A stretch of 64,000 nucleotides of DNA from Torreya grandis (taxonomy: Eukaryota; Streptophyta; Pinopsida; Cupressales; Taxaceae), in the NCBI GenBank assembly GCA_037957365.1, contig JARHVA010001921.1:1853501-1917500 (forward strand), in the 5' to 3' direction. Under the pieces are notes generated by a model, which was given only the letters and a program-made list of their open reading frames with translations, had not been told where the DNA came from and ran no database searches. Shown piece after piece: positions 31,935-43,540 of the stretch. Both the position numbers and the translations under genes were made by a program. How positions within the stretch are numbered: position 1 is the stretch's first letter; every line of letters starts with the position of its first letter.

Positions 31935-33018
31935 GGGAACCCTTCAACAATGGGTCCACAAATTAGTTAATATTCCTTTTTGGTAAAAAACATTGTAATA
32001 TTTGAAATAGGAGTATTCTTTTTAAAGGCATATGCTAGTATGTTAGCATATAGCATATTTGCCTCTAGTCAGTCTAGTTTTGAAAAGCAAGTGTATTCTG
32101 TAACTTTCTAAAAAAGGACAACTATCCAGATCTTTTGTGCATTTGTATCTCACAATTGACCAGTATACTACCTTGTTTTTTTATAAAAGGAAATACTACC
32201 ATTTTGTAAAGGGAGATAATTTTGAGCAAATTTGTATAATTTGAGCAATTAATACTATCAAGAAATTCTGTGAAGATTGTCTATTTTGATGTGTCAATTA
32301 TTAATGTAGCTTTAGCTTAATTGTTCATTTTAAATATTGAATTTGAATGGTCTCATGAATTATGAATTTATATCTATGATATAGGGTTGCTAATTTGTGC
32401 TTATGCTAGATTAGTTAAATTATCTTGATTTTTCTTCACTTCATTTGTTATATATTTAGATGTTTTAATATTATTTGAGTTTGGTAACAAATATTTAAAG
32501 TAGAATCTAGTTATTACTTATATGATTTCATATTATCCTTAGAGATTTATTTGGTGTATGGTGAGATATGAGCTTATGCTATTTTGCATCATATACTAGT
32601 CAAATGTAGGTTCAGTTATAATTGACATTTTGTCATGATATTTGAGTTAAGAATAAAAAATCACTTATTTTATTTATGCATTACCCTTCTCTTTTGATTC
32701 TTTTAAAACCAAATCAATTTAGTTTAGAATTCATTAATAATATCCATTTAAATTAGTCTATAGTTTTAGCTTTGATCATAATTCACTAGTATTAGCATAA
32801 ATACTTAGACTTCACAAAGACTTGGTCCATGATGGCTCCCAATCATCAATTAATATAAATTTTGTGAAACATGTAAACATTTCCCTATTTCTATTTCACC
32901 ATGGGTAACATAAGTTGCCAAAACCTACTACTCATGCTCTAGATTCCTAGAATTCTAAAATGAGAAGTGTTATTTAAACACTAAGGACATCTTTGTGGTA
33001 CACATAGAGGCATAAATA
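31935..33018 (+). other. 3' part of 3' LTR (putative U3 end, R and U5), no gene
   Basis: Noncoding and homologous to 11006-12085. It ends with CACATAGAGGCATAAATA before the flank of element B. Confidence 0.55.
32182..32189 (+). promoter_or_regulatory. Candidate TATA box of the G LTR
   Basis: TATAAAAG, with TATAAAAA at the same place in the left LTR (11249-11256). It is followed by a conserved stretch AATACTACCATTTTGTAAAG. If it is the real promoter, the large reading frame lies in U3 and would form the 3' end of the genomic RNA. This is inference from position only. Confidence 0.4.
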
Positions 33019-33023
33019 GGTTG
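33019..33023. repeat. Target site duplication of element G, right
   Basis: GGTTG, against TGTTG at 4879-4883. Element B protease resumes directly beyond it on the minus strand. Confidence 0.6.
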
Positions 33024-33560
33024 GGAGACTCATAATTTACCTCTTCATTCTTGACATTATACTTTGTAATGAGATATTTCATTCTCAGCTCTCTATTAAT
33101 TTCGATTTGATTCATAACTCCTCTCCATGGCAGCCATATATGAGAAAAGTCTATAAAAAGATATCCATTAAGTGTTTTGGACTAATCTCTACTCAGTAGC
33201 ATACCATAGCCTTTAGATATGTCCACAACTATAATATCAATGGTCATTTGAACTCTTAGTTTAGATGCTACTTGAATGTGTACATTATTCAATTCTTTAA
33301 CTACTAGGACCACTATCTTATCTAATTATGAAACTGTCCTCTTTAAAGGGATTGGTATTAAACCAAGATTTTGACATATGGATGTAGGCATGATAGTTTT
33401 AGATTCTATAGAATCAACTAAAAAGTTATGAATGTTCTTATAAAATGCCTAGATAGTCAGTAAAAAGGGTGGAACTTCTAGCTTGCTTTTATAGATGACA
33501 TTAGTGTTATATGCTTTTGACTTATCTATAGATGCTTTCACCTTTTCCATAGGAATATTC
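33024..33560 (-). pseudogene. Aspartic protease of element B (broken)
   Basis: Minus strand: PPFLLTI, NFLVDSIES (where D-S-G is expected; Gly is replaced by Ile), QNLGLIPIPLKRTV, NNVHIQVASKLRVQM, IDIIVVDISKGYGMLLSRD, LNGYLFIDFSHIWLPWRG and VMNQIEINRELRMKYLITKY. The blocks match the protease of G one for one. The frame is cut by the insertion of G. Confidence 0.75.
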
Positions 33561-33826
33561 CCATTAATAGACTTATAGAGTAACTCCTTTTGTTTAGTGA
33601 TCTATCCTAACTCATGATGAGTTATATTCACCATGATCTTCTTCATATCCTCAACAATGTTGTATCCTCCTTTGCCTGGTTCTTCTTTACTCTGATATTA
33701 ATCAATCCCCTTTGGAGGGGGTGGATTATTATCTAACTTGGGATTAAGAGGAATTATTATGGTGTTTGGAGGAAATGATGTTGTGAGTGGTTATTTATTT
33801 CTTAGATTGTACACACCTCTCTAGGA

Positions 33827-35100
33827 CTATTGAAAAGTGTGAACTTTTTCCATGTTGTCCTTCAGCTCATTATCATCTTCACCTAGAAAAGGAAAGTCTT
33901 GAGTTTCAAAGAACATAGAAGTGATAGAAGAACTAGGATCTATATGATGCTTAGGTAGATTATGCATCTGATATTGTCTAACCACCTCTCTTTTAAATAT
34001 TTTGAATGATGTACAAAATTCCATATAATTGAGCTCAGCATGCTTAGAAGTATTATGAATTTTTCACCTATTAGGAAGGGTTGTCTCTGTTGTGCTGATC
34101 TCTAAAAGCTTGCTAGGCTATTTAGGCTTATTGAGTGATATATTATATCTCTAGAATCTAGTATTCTAATTTTTGGTTGGGCCATTTACAATGCCTATCT
34201 TCCTTTGCATATTCAATAAATCATTGCTCAACTTCTGAACCATCTTCTAAATAGAATCTTGTTTTGCCTTTGTGGAATCTATAACTTGTAAAATGGTAGT
34301 GGGAAGTGAATTTGCTTATTCTTTATATTGATAACCATTTCCTATTGCATGATTGTTTAAGTAACCAAAATTATATTGTGTTGTTTGCATCAGTAGAGGT
34401 AGCATATATAGTTAGATCTAATTGAATGTTGGGACATTCTACCTTGCATGTAGAATTTGAGCTAGAAAACCATTGTTTACATTAGGTACTTCAAGAATCT
34501 AAATATTGAGCTACCTATCTATGGTGATATCCTCTTCAAATTTTAACACCAAAGTGTTAGCCATAATTTCTCTTCCTAAGAACATGATAGTGATAGGGTC
34601 CAAAGTGTTCTTGTACATTTCTAATGCTAGTGCCACCTCTAGTTTATATTTGGGCTCAACCACATCTTATACCATCTTATATTAAAAGAATGGATAATCT
34701 AATTAGGTTCCCTCTTCATGATGGTGAAGTGTGGTATACCAAACGAGGATTGGTGACCTATCCAAACTGCACAAGAAAAACTACATAACATTCATCCCAA
34801 GAAGTGATGGAATTTTTGGTTAGATTTGAATACCAATCATAAGCAACATCTATAAAATTAAAAGGGAATAATCTTCATGCAACATCCTCAATTATTACAT
34901 TCATTATTCTTAAAGTAGCTTTAACTAATTTGATATGTTCCTCTATTATCCTTATTCCTAAAAGAGAAAAAGATGACAAGTACTTTTTGGGGTTCTATGA
35001 CAAATCATGCATGTCTCTTGGGATGGAAATAATAGATCCAACTAACTAGGGTTGTTTTTTATCCATTCATTAATTAACAGGTAAAGGGTTTCTTATAAGT
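33827..35100 (-). pseudogene. gag of element B (broken)
   Basis: Minus strand: FPFNFIDVAYDWYSNLTK, SITSWDECYVVFLVQFG, NPRLVYHTSP (capsid core, about 34900-34720), then ALEMYKNTLDPITIMFLGRE-like sequence and a helical segment (IXKMVQKLSNDLLNMQRKIG, about 34250-34190). The tail NTSKHAELNYMEFCTSFKIF (34056-33997) continues into an acidic stretch (FLGEDDNELKDNMEKV). It matches G gag through the MVQKLS and TKHGEIDYIDFYKAF-like blocks. Confidence 0.75.
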
Positions 35101-37560
35101 AAGGGGTTCCCTATTGTAGGGGGATTATTCTAAATTAGGGTTATTGGCATAATTCTAGGTCTCCTATGATTTGTCAAGGGTGAGACTAATATACTAGCTT
35201 AGTAATTAGATATAGTCACTCTCCTGGGTGACTCTAGGGTAACTCTACATAAAGGATACCTACTGCTATTAGAGGTGATGGCCCTCATTATAGCACTAGT
35301 TAACTATTGGTATGGGTTTTATGCACACCACAGTCATAATGAGGTGACTCTAACATTTTAGAATATGAATGGAGATAAAAATACACTCTAAGGCATGATT
35401 TACAAGTATGTGGTTTATTTCAACCTATTGATGGAATAGCGGGTAAGGTATGTAATTTTTTGACATGTTTTTTAGATGGAGGTGTGGTTCTAATAGGGGT
35501 AGTGAATCTGTATGTGAGTTGGTTGGGTGGATGATTGCTAATCTATAGTGGGTAGATCTCAAAACAAACTCAAAAAGTAATGAAAGGTAAGGTAGAAAAT
35601 AAAACTTCTATGGTTTTCAAGAAATACTTCCCTAGCTAGTTTCTAAAAGGACAAGTGCTCTCAGAACCTATGCCTGTTACTAGAAAAAATTGTACACACA
35701 CAATCAAACATGGCTAATAAGTCTAATGAAATAGTGATGCCAAAAATTCACAAGCCTTAGACAAAGGTTGATCCTTTTAGGGAAGTTATTGCACATACTT
35801 AATCAAGAGATTATGGCTCAAGCTAGTGAAGTATTTGAGGTAGTTATTACACACACAATAAAAACTACATTAAAAAAAGCACTCATGCACAATTAAAATT
35901 ATGAATCAATTTAAACTTTACCATCTTAAACAATATATTTACCACCTTTTTAGTAGATATTGTACACCTAAAAATTATTACATCAATCAAAATAATCAAG
36001 AATCCATTCATAGCTTTTGCACACTAAATATTATTGAAACATACAACCAATGAAAGTAACCACTAATTTCATAGAAATTAGATAGAAAATACACAAACAC
36101 ATTTAGTGATGATTAAAAATGATGTTCCCCATATATTCAAAAATTATCTGACTAAAATCCAAGTTTGATTAATTTTTTTTATATATACTTGGGGAAGGGG
36201 TCACCTCATCCTCCAAGTTCATACAAGGCTGTTACATTTGATAGTTAGAACATGTAGTTTTAACTATGGTCTAAAACTATATAAGAGTCTACTTATAATT
36301 ATCTATTTAAAATAGACTTTGAGAAATCTATATAGCATGTGCATGTGAAAAAAAATAGAGGTATTTTTTGTAATTATATCTCAAATTGTATGTAAACTAT
36401 AAATAGATGCACCTTTTTCAAAACTGCACATGCCTCTTTCTATAGGTTGTGAGAACAACCCATTGATATTTTAGATTATTTGCCTTCAAATGAAACTTAT
36501 TTATGCACCACTTTCTAATGCCTTTGAGATGCCATGTAACAATAGCCTTCTCTTGTTATTTTGCCTAATCCTCACTGCTTACTCACATGCATGTTCATAT
36601 TCATGGTCTTAACTATGAGTCTCAATTTTTGTTGATAAATATAGTAAAATCTAAAGATCTAAGTATTATACCCATAATTCCCAACTAGCTTTCAAAATGT
36701 GCTGCATGTTGACACCTAGTTAAGTCTAGGATCTTAGAAAAGTCCACCTAGGACTTGCACTATTGATCCTTTGTATGATGGAATGTGATTGTTCCACTTG
36801 GTAGCTATTAATTGGTTTTAGGATGTTTGAAAATTCCATGTTGATCTTGCACCATCGATCTATTTTTACTATTTTAATGTGGTTCATTGGATATGTGTAC
36901 TAGGTTCCCTACTTCTTCTCAGGGGTCATTGGTCTATGTACTAGCCTCCCACAATGGTGACACTTGTCACTCTCATGGAGCTTTAACATTTCAACTCACT
37001 CTCATGTTGTTTGATCAAATGGAACTGAGTAGACACATGCCATAGGATCTTGATTTGAATCTAAATGGATAATTTATGAGATTAAATTTGACATTGTCAT
37101 GAACATTAACTGATATCCTTGTGAGCATCAAATGATGTCTGCATGACTATCAAATTTAATTCCATAAATTAACCATTACTGAGGTTAAATTTGACATTCT
37201 CATGACTTTCAAATGATGTCTTCATGACTATCAAATGACATCCACATGCTTGTCAGATTTAATCTCAAAATTTTAACATGTTACCAATGTTAAATTTGAC
37301 ATTCGTGCAACTCTTGACATGTGTTATTTTTTCTGAGATTCCATGCTCTTACAAGTATAAATGAAAATAAGACTTAGAACAATATTTTGGGAAACATATA
37401 TAAAGGACCCTGTATAAACATTTTAGCCTAAGGTTTTAGTGTTTTGATAAAAAATGATTTGGGCCTAGGCTTAAATATTAAATAAATCTCAAGACAATAA
37501 AATACTTTCTAATCAAAGGTGCCACTTGGTAGTTTGGTATTTGTTTTGGGGCAATTGTGT
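35100..37560. other. Noncoding repeat debris, 5' side of element B
   Basis: I see no gene. The part next to gag may be leader of element B, but no primer site or LTR end can be fixed. At 37075-37330 the words TTAAATTTGACATT, CATGACTATCAAAT and AAATGATGTC recur in about three loose units, resembling the pattern in the G LTRs (27760-27960, 5985-6190). Some words downstream (AAGACTTAG, CATTTTAGCCTAAGG) also recall the G LTR, so a decayed relative of that LTR may be present. Confidence 0.5.
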
Positions 37561-37579
37561 GGGGGAATTGTCATAGGCT

Positions 37580-38650
37580 TCTTGTCTTAGGGAAATAGTT
37601 TCAAGACTTTTGAAGGATAAGTGGCCACTTCAAAAATGATGAAAGGTCAGTTTCAAAATGTCCAAAGGATTGGTTTCTGAAAGTTTGAAGGGTATGTGCC
37701 CTTCAGGGGAATTATTTTTGGACTTTTACATCAGAAAAATTAATTTAAAACAAAAAACCCAAAGGAAATGGCCAAGTATAAAAGTCTCGAAGGATAAGCA
37801 CATAGGGTAAAATTCCATTACAAAAGTCTCGAAGGGCACTTTCAAAAGGATAAAGGTTATAATTCATTGTAAAAGTGCCTGAAGGGTCTAATTTATAGGG
37901 TATATTTTGATGGGAAAGGGCCCTTATAAAAGTCATGAAGGGTAACCACAAAAGTCTTGAAGGGGACTTTCAAAAGGTCAAAGGGTATGTTCAAAAAGAT
38001 CAAAGGAATATGTCCTTAACAAAACATCCAAAGGGTAAGTTGAAGGCAAAGGGTCCTTTAAAAAGTCCTAAAGGAATTCCATCGAGGAATTTTTTTTAGA
38101 TAAAATATCCAAAACAATTCTCCTAAATACCCAATTCTCTTAGACAAAAAGTCTAAAGGAATGTTTGGCTCATAGAAAGTGTCTCAGATAAAATGTTTGA
38201 AGGAAAAGGCAAAGGTGCAGGATAAAAGTCCCAAATGAAATGTTTAAGACAAGTCATGAAGGATAGGTGCAAAGGCGCTGAAGGGTAGTTTCAAAAGTCT
38301 CTAAGGAATTCTATCAAGAAAAATGGCTGCAACAAAAAGGCTAAAGGACATGTATCACAAATCCCAAAGGGTAGGTTGGCAAGGAAAGAGAGCATTTCAA
38401 AAGTCTTGAAGGGCAATTTCTATTTGGAAAAATATAAAGGGTTTAATCTATAGGACATTCATCCATGATTAAAGTCTTGAATGATCTACCTCATAAAGGG
38501 TAAAAGGAAATTTCAAAAATGTTGAAGGGTAAGTCACACAAAGCCCAAAGGGTAGGTTTAAAAGGGGCCAAAGGGAAATGTTAATTTCATTGAGTAAAAT
38601 GCTTGTGAAAAAAAAGCCCACAAACCAATTCCATCAAAGGAATTGTTTCA
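37580..38650. repeat. Degenerate minisatellite, AAAAGTC..GAAGGG word
   Basis: A core word close to AAAAGTCTTGAAGGGTA recurs about 20 times, at irregular spacing of about 20-60 bases (for example near 37781, 37821, 37928, 37951, 38057, 38145, 38254, 38298, 38397, 38515). Related words (AAAGGGTAGG, TCCAAAGG) fill the gaps. No frame is open through it. Function unknown. Confidence 0.75.
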
Positions 38651-41250
38651 AATAAAATGTCAGCAACAATTTCTCTAATAATGATATGTCTGCAAGAATT
38701 CATACGAGGAAAAAATCTTGAAAAAGATAAATAAGATGGGCCTGGCATAGTAAGTCTAAAAAGATAATTTGTATAAGCCCCCAAAGAATACGTCTCAAGA
38801 GGATAACAAAGATAGTCCATAAAAAATTCCACAAAAATTAGCTTGAAGTAACAAACTTGATAGAACAAAATATGTAGTCTATGTAAACACAATACCAATG
38901 CCATCTTGCCAAAGTATGAAAGGCCAAATCAAGATCTTTTTCTAGAATTTGCATAAACATATAGAAGATGGGGTCAATATCAAGACAATAATTTGAAAAA
39001 AGTGGGCCCCCATTTCCTTATGAAAAAAGGTGGTGTTGGGTATAATAATTAGTTTAGATGTTTTAATTCCATAACTACAACACACACATGTTATTTTTTA
39101 TAATAGTTTATTTTCCTCCAAGTACTTGGGCGTAGTTTTATTACTTAGTTTTGTCATTCCTCTAAGTGAAATTTGACATAGTTTTTTGCTTTATTTGTCC
39201 TTATGGAAGGTATCTCAATTCCTTTTAAGGTTAGGTGGGATTCTCACACCAAATCATAGTTAGGAGAATGAAGAACAAGAAACTCTAGGCAAATCCATAC
39301 CCAATAGATTGATTTAAGGCTAATGATTCTTTCTTAGTATGCAAGTGGGATACAAAGGTCTCTAAAAGTGTTTACTTTCAAACTCACTCCTTAAATAGGC
39401 ATTGAAATCATAAAGACCAAACTGCAAGTTACACAATGTGTATTATCAAATTCTCTAAAATAAGTCTACATGTATGCTCCCCATCTACTCCCTCACTTAA
39501 TAATTAGCTTGGGTTCACACATTAAATAAGTGTTGATTTGTGCTCATAAGGAATCTATAAACTAACACAATACATAATTCAGAGTGTGTAGGTCTTCCCA
39601 ACTTCAATTAGTGAATAAAATAAGCCCATAAGGAGCAGTTTTAAATCATAAATAACACACTTAATCTCTTCAAATATTCTTGCATTTTCTTATCCAAAAA
39701 CTTCATCACACTCTAGTGGAGTCACATGCCAAATCATAGAGTTTCAAATTTTCTCCCTTATAAAATGTAGACTACTATCTTAACTACATATCATTCTCTT
39801 CATACACTAGCAGAATTTATAAATAAAGGTGTAGACTATAAAGACCATTATAAGAGACTAGGTGTAGAATGAGTTTGGGATATTATGCATTTTTACATAA
39901 GATATCTCTTCATTTTCTTTACAATCTCACATCCACACTATACAACCAAATCTCTGTGTAATATCTAGTGTGTACCCTCTACACAAAATGTAGTTAGATA
40001 TTTTATATGCATATATGCACAAGAATCTATAAGGAAGGAAATGCATATAATTTAGTGTGCCCCCCATCCCCAAAATATGGGTGTGTGGCAATCCCACTAC
40101 TTATGTAGGATGATAAATAAAAAACAAAGGATATGCCTACATGGAAACACATTAAGAGGCTAGTCTAGGTGGATTGGTAGGTAACCACCATAAATGGGAA
40201 TAGTGTTTAAACTCTATTAGATACCAAGGGAACTAGATTGAAATAAAATTAAATATAGGGTAAGTTGTCAAGTTGTCAGAATATGGGCACATGATCTCTT
40301 CTAATAAAGATCAAAATTGTCTCTCCACATCATCAGTAAATGTTTTAACTACCTTAATAATGGGTGATATTTAAATTAATTACCTTTGGGCTTCTCATTT
40401 CCTATAAAATATTGGGTCTTATATTGTAAAAGGTTTGATATCTTTGGAAAACTATAATGCTACCAAAATTTTCCCTCTAAAGAGCCCTTCCCTAGTATAA
40501 AAAATCTTTACCTATTCAAGTTTATAATATTAACTTAGTCCTTGGGATTAATAATAACTAATTTACTTTCTTCATTCTTTGTGTTATGTATGCATTCATG
40601 GTTGTTTTTATTTGTCTATGGAGGTTTATCCCTCTCATTGTCATTTTCCCTTCAAACCTTTGCATAGAATCAAAAGTCTCTATTGGTCTCATGTTGTGTA
40701 TACATGGGTCTATGTAGGCATTATCTATGGTCCATCTATCATCACTCTTAATGTTTCATTGTGTTCCATTACCTCCATGCAAATGATTTATGTAGTGTGA
40801 TTGGTTTTATTTTCTTGTATCTAGTCTATTAGTCTTATTATGTCATTAATCCAATGAGGTGCTCACTTTATTCTTGGTGCATCACCTTTTAAATTCCATT
40901 TAACCTCTTACCTTTTCTCTCCCTTTCCCCTTGTCATTTTTAAGTTTAGTTCTAGTTATATGTTTCATTATTAACTTTTTAGGTCTATGTGTTGTTCATA
41001 AGCTAGGTGCATATATAATAGAATGAAGTTATCCTACTCTAAAGGTTCATCCCAAAGAGTGTAAGATTCCCACATCTTGGGGGATTATCTTATTATTACA
41101 ATGAGACATAGAGTCACCCTATGATACATAAGTTCAAGGTGCTAGGCATGAAATATCCACATGCAAGTGTCATTTACATGTAAGTGAAAATTTTGAGTGA
41201 TAATACTAAGTACAGGGATAAATTGCACAATTAATAAAAAAATAATAATC
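38650..41250. other. Noncoding stretch, possible decayed LTR
   Basis: No protein similarity in any frame. TGTTGGGTATAATAATTAG at about 39052 follows a purine-rich AAAAAAGGTGG and could be an LTR start, but no second copy is in the window. The open frames here (for example 40579-40800) lack any family pattern. Confidence 0.35.
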
Positions 41251-43540
41251 TATGATAATTCAGACTGAATCCAACCATTAATAAACTGAATCCAACCATT
41301 ATTAGACCAAGTCAATATCAATAGATGAATACATGAAAAATTAATGTATACAAAAAAATCAACATAAGCTATATGAATAATAGGTTAAATCATCCATAAT
41401 ACTCACTGCACATAGATCATAAGTAAAAGATATATAGTAAAACTATTTAGAACATTGTATTGATCTCTATCACACATCTAAAACCATTCTCAATTACAAC
41501 TGAGTTCTATTTATTAAACTTGTACAAAGTGTTGTATCTTCATTTTCCAACCTTTTACTATGCTGAAAATAAAGGACTCTTCACATTTTGAGCTTGAATA
41601 CTATTCTATCAAAGGTCAAATTCCTAAAACAAATTATAAAAAATAAAAAATAGTGTGCTATGCATACATGTCTAACAAATGTATATTGAGATTTTAGTAG
41701 GCTATGTTTCATGTTCAATAATGATTGAGTAATGATGATTAAGCAATTGATTAATTGGTTGGAGGATTGTAGATAAGGAGATCTATTTGCTATATCATTA
41801 CCTATAAGACTTTCAACACTTGATTTTTGATATAACACCAATAGTATGCATCATGATACAAAACACCATGATGACCAAGCCAAAATGTACATAACGATTG
41901 AATCCAAATATAATATAAAGACAATAATAATTCATCAATGATAAAAACCATGATGGCAATTATTTAAATGCTAATGGATGGACTCAAGTATAAATGCATG
42001 ACAAAAGCACCATGATGATGACCCTGCTAGCATAGTGGATTGAGTCAATGTGACAACAAAAAAAATAAACAAACAAGAAAGCAAATAAAAAATGAAAGGA
42101 AAATTAATAAAATGAATCCATTTTCTCAAGAGTAAAATCAAAGAAACACACCAAGAACAATAAAAAAAATCATTATAGATAAATAGACAAACACACCATA
42201 AAATAAGTAATTAGTGAATCATTTTTACATGTGTGAAAGTAATGTGTTACTCTAGGATATTTTCCCTCTAAGATCTAAAGGATAATTGATAGGTTAATAC
42301 TACAACCTAGAAAGAAGGGTGAATAGAAGAAAAAGGAAAGGGTGGTTGAGATGATTCCAAATGCCCCATGCAAGTGGATGCTTCCTACATAGTCCAATAG
42401 ACTTTAGGCCAAATGTATTTCTTCCAAGGATGTGGTAAAGAAGAATAATGGTGATAAGTAAGAGAATTGATTATAGTATACTAATAGGAAAATTAAAATT
42501 GAAAAATGAAGAGAAAATTTGAGGTAAATCAAGAAAAATAGAATGGCAATAAGATTGGGCGAGCTAACTTGAGATGACCCATGCATCTAAGTGTTATCTA
42601 CATAGTCTCTATGGACCTCAGGATGATGTAGGTATCCTAGAAATGGGAGCATAAATGAGGGAAAGGCAAAGGTAAATCATAAATGATCATGGTTGAATAA
42701 GGGGTTCCTACCCAACAAATGTAGTAAATCACACCATATAGAATAGAGCCAAAGGCCATTGGTGAACTTGATGACAAAACAAGCAAAGATTATGTGCTTA
42801 ACATATCTCATGGAGATTTTAAGCCCTTTTTGGTTTTTAGGGTTTTGGTTATTTTTAAAATTTTAGGGTTTTAAAATTTTTTTTGAATGTTTTTGGGTTT
42901 TGGCATCTCAACTCAACAGAGGATTACAAGATGTAAAATGTTCTAAATCATTAAATGATAAGAATGTGGCTTAGGTTGCTCAAAAAATAGAGAGAGTATG
43001 GCTTAGGTTATTCACAAAATGAAAATAATTTGGTTTAGGTTTCTCTCAATATGGTGAGAGTATGGAAAAGGGGTGATCGAGTTGACCTTAGAAACTGAGC
43101 ATTGTCTACATAGTCTAAATGGACCTCAGGTTAATGTAGTTCAATCCTATCAAAAATTACTATGAATAAACAATAGAGTTGAAAATATTAATGGCATATG
43201 AATATAACAAATGTTATAATATTTAATAAGATCCAAAATATTCATTTTAAAGACCATCATATAGGGAAATCATGCATAAACTACTTTGAGATACTACCTA
43301 TCTTAGATGTGTTGATGGTGACCAAATATAAATAATCTACTTTAAATTTTTTGAATTCAAACATTTAATATTATCCATTGTACTAATAAGTTATAATTAA
43401 AATTATGATTAGTAATATGATGAGGGAATAAGATCAAGATGGACTAACTCAATTGGAAAGTGGGATGAAAGGATGATGTTTTTAGGTCATGCTCCTAAGC
43501 ATGGGTCATCATAGACAATGTTTAATAAATTAAAGTGTAA
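41250..43540. other. Noncoding 3' side of element C, with dispersed repeats
   Basis: No gene. CTGAATCCAACCATTA occurs twice near 41268-41300. A longer motif around CTACATAGTC...GACCTCAGG recurs near 42390, 42598 and 43112, and a fragment of a related neighbour (CATGCTCCTAAGCATGGGTC) is near 43490. This may be the 3' LTR of element C, but LTR ends were not found. Confidence 0.45.

Larger units (their letters stand above)
4884..33018 (+). mobile_element. Giant Tat-like Ty3/gypsy element G with 6.35-kb LTRs
   Basis: Two direct repeats flank a plus-strand gag-PR-aRH-RT-RH-INT region. The repeats start TGTTGA and end TCAATA/TAAATA, that is, the inverse TCAACA with changes. The left repeat is 7202 bases with a copia insert of about 1811 and a loss of about 958 relative to the right, giving 6349; the right repeat is 6350. 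Removing the nested copia (7219 with one duplication) from the internal 14583 bases leaves 7364, so the original element was about 20 kb. A candidate primer site follows the left LTR; no clear polypurine tract precedes the right one. Over a 155-base sample the LTRs differ at roughly 8 percent of sites, so the insertion is old. Confidence 0.85.
26669..33018 (+). repeat. 3' LTR of element G (6350 bases)
   Basis: Starts TGTTGAGGTCAA and ends TAAATA (33013-33018), then GGTTG. It matches the left LTR throughout, apart from the insert-and-deletion in the left copy. In order it holds a 2-kb noncoding U3 region, a large interrupted reading frame (28703-31934), a TATA-like TATAAAAG (32182-32189), and about 0.8 kb to the end. 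This is one of the longest LTR pairs I can support from sequence alone here. Confidence 0.85.
33024..35100 (-). mobile_element. Tat-like element B, 5' half (gag-PR)
   Basis: On the minus strand, gag (about 35100-33827) runs into protease (about 33560-33024). The last readable block, YNVKNEEVNYESP, corresponds to YNVVNEKVNIIDSD between protease and aRH in element G (about 14830-14865). The next part of the polyprotein, aRH, is at 4883, across G. It lacks a visible LTR at its 5' side; the sequence beyond 35.1 kb becomes unreadable. Confidence 0.8.

Noticed and set aside
37580..38650. CRISPR-like array
   Set aside because: Units are diverged and unevenly spaced, with no uniform spacers, and the genome is clearly that of a plant.
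38950..41000. Complete LTR starting TGTTGGGTATAAT
   Set aside because: Only one boundary is visible, with no second copy, primer site or coding region, so it is noted only as possible.
41581..41841. Minus-strand 86-codon open frame considered as a copia RNase H end
   Set aside because: No HxRTKHI or other family motif in any frame; composition is simple A+T-rich.
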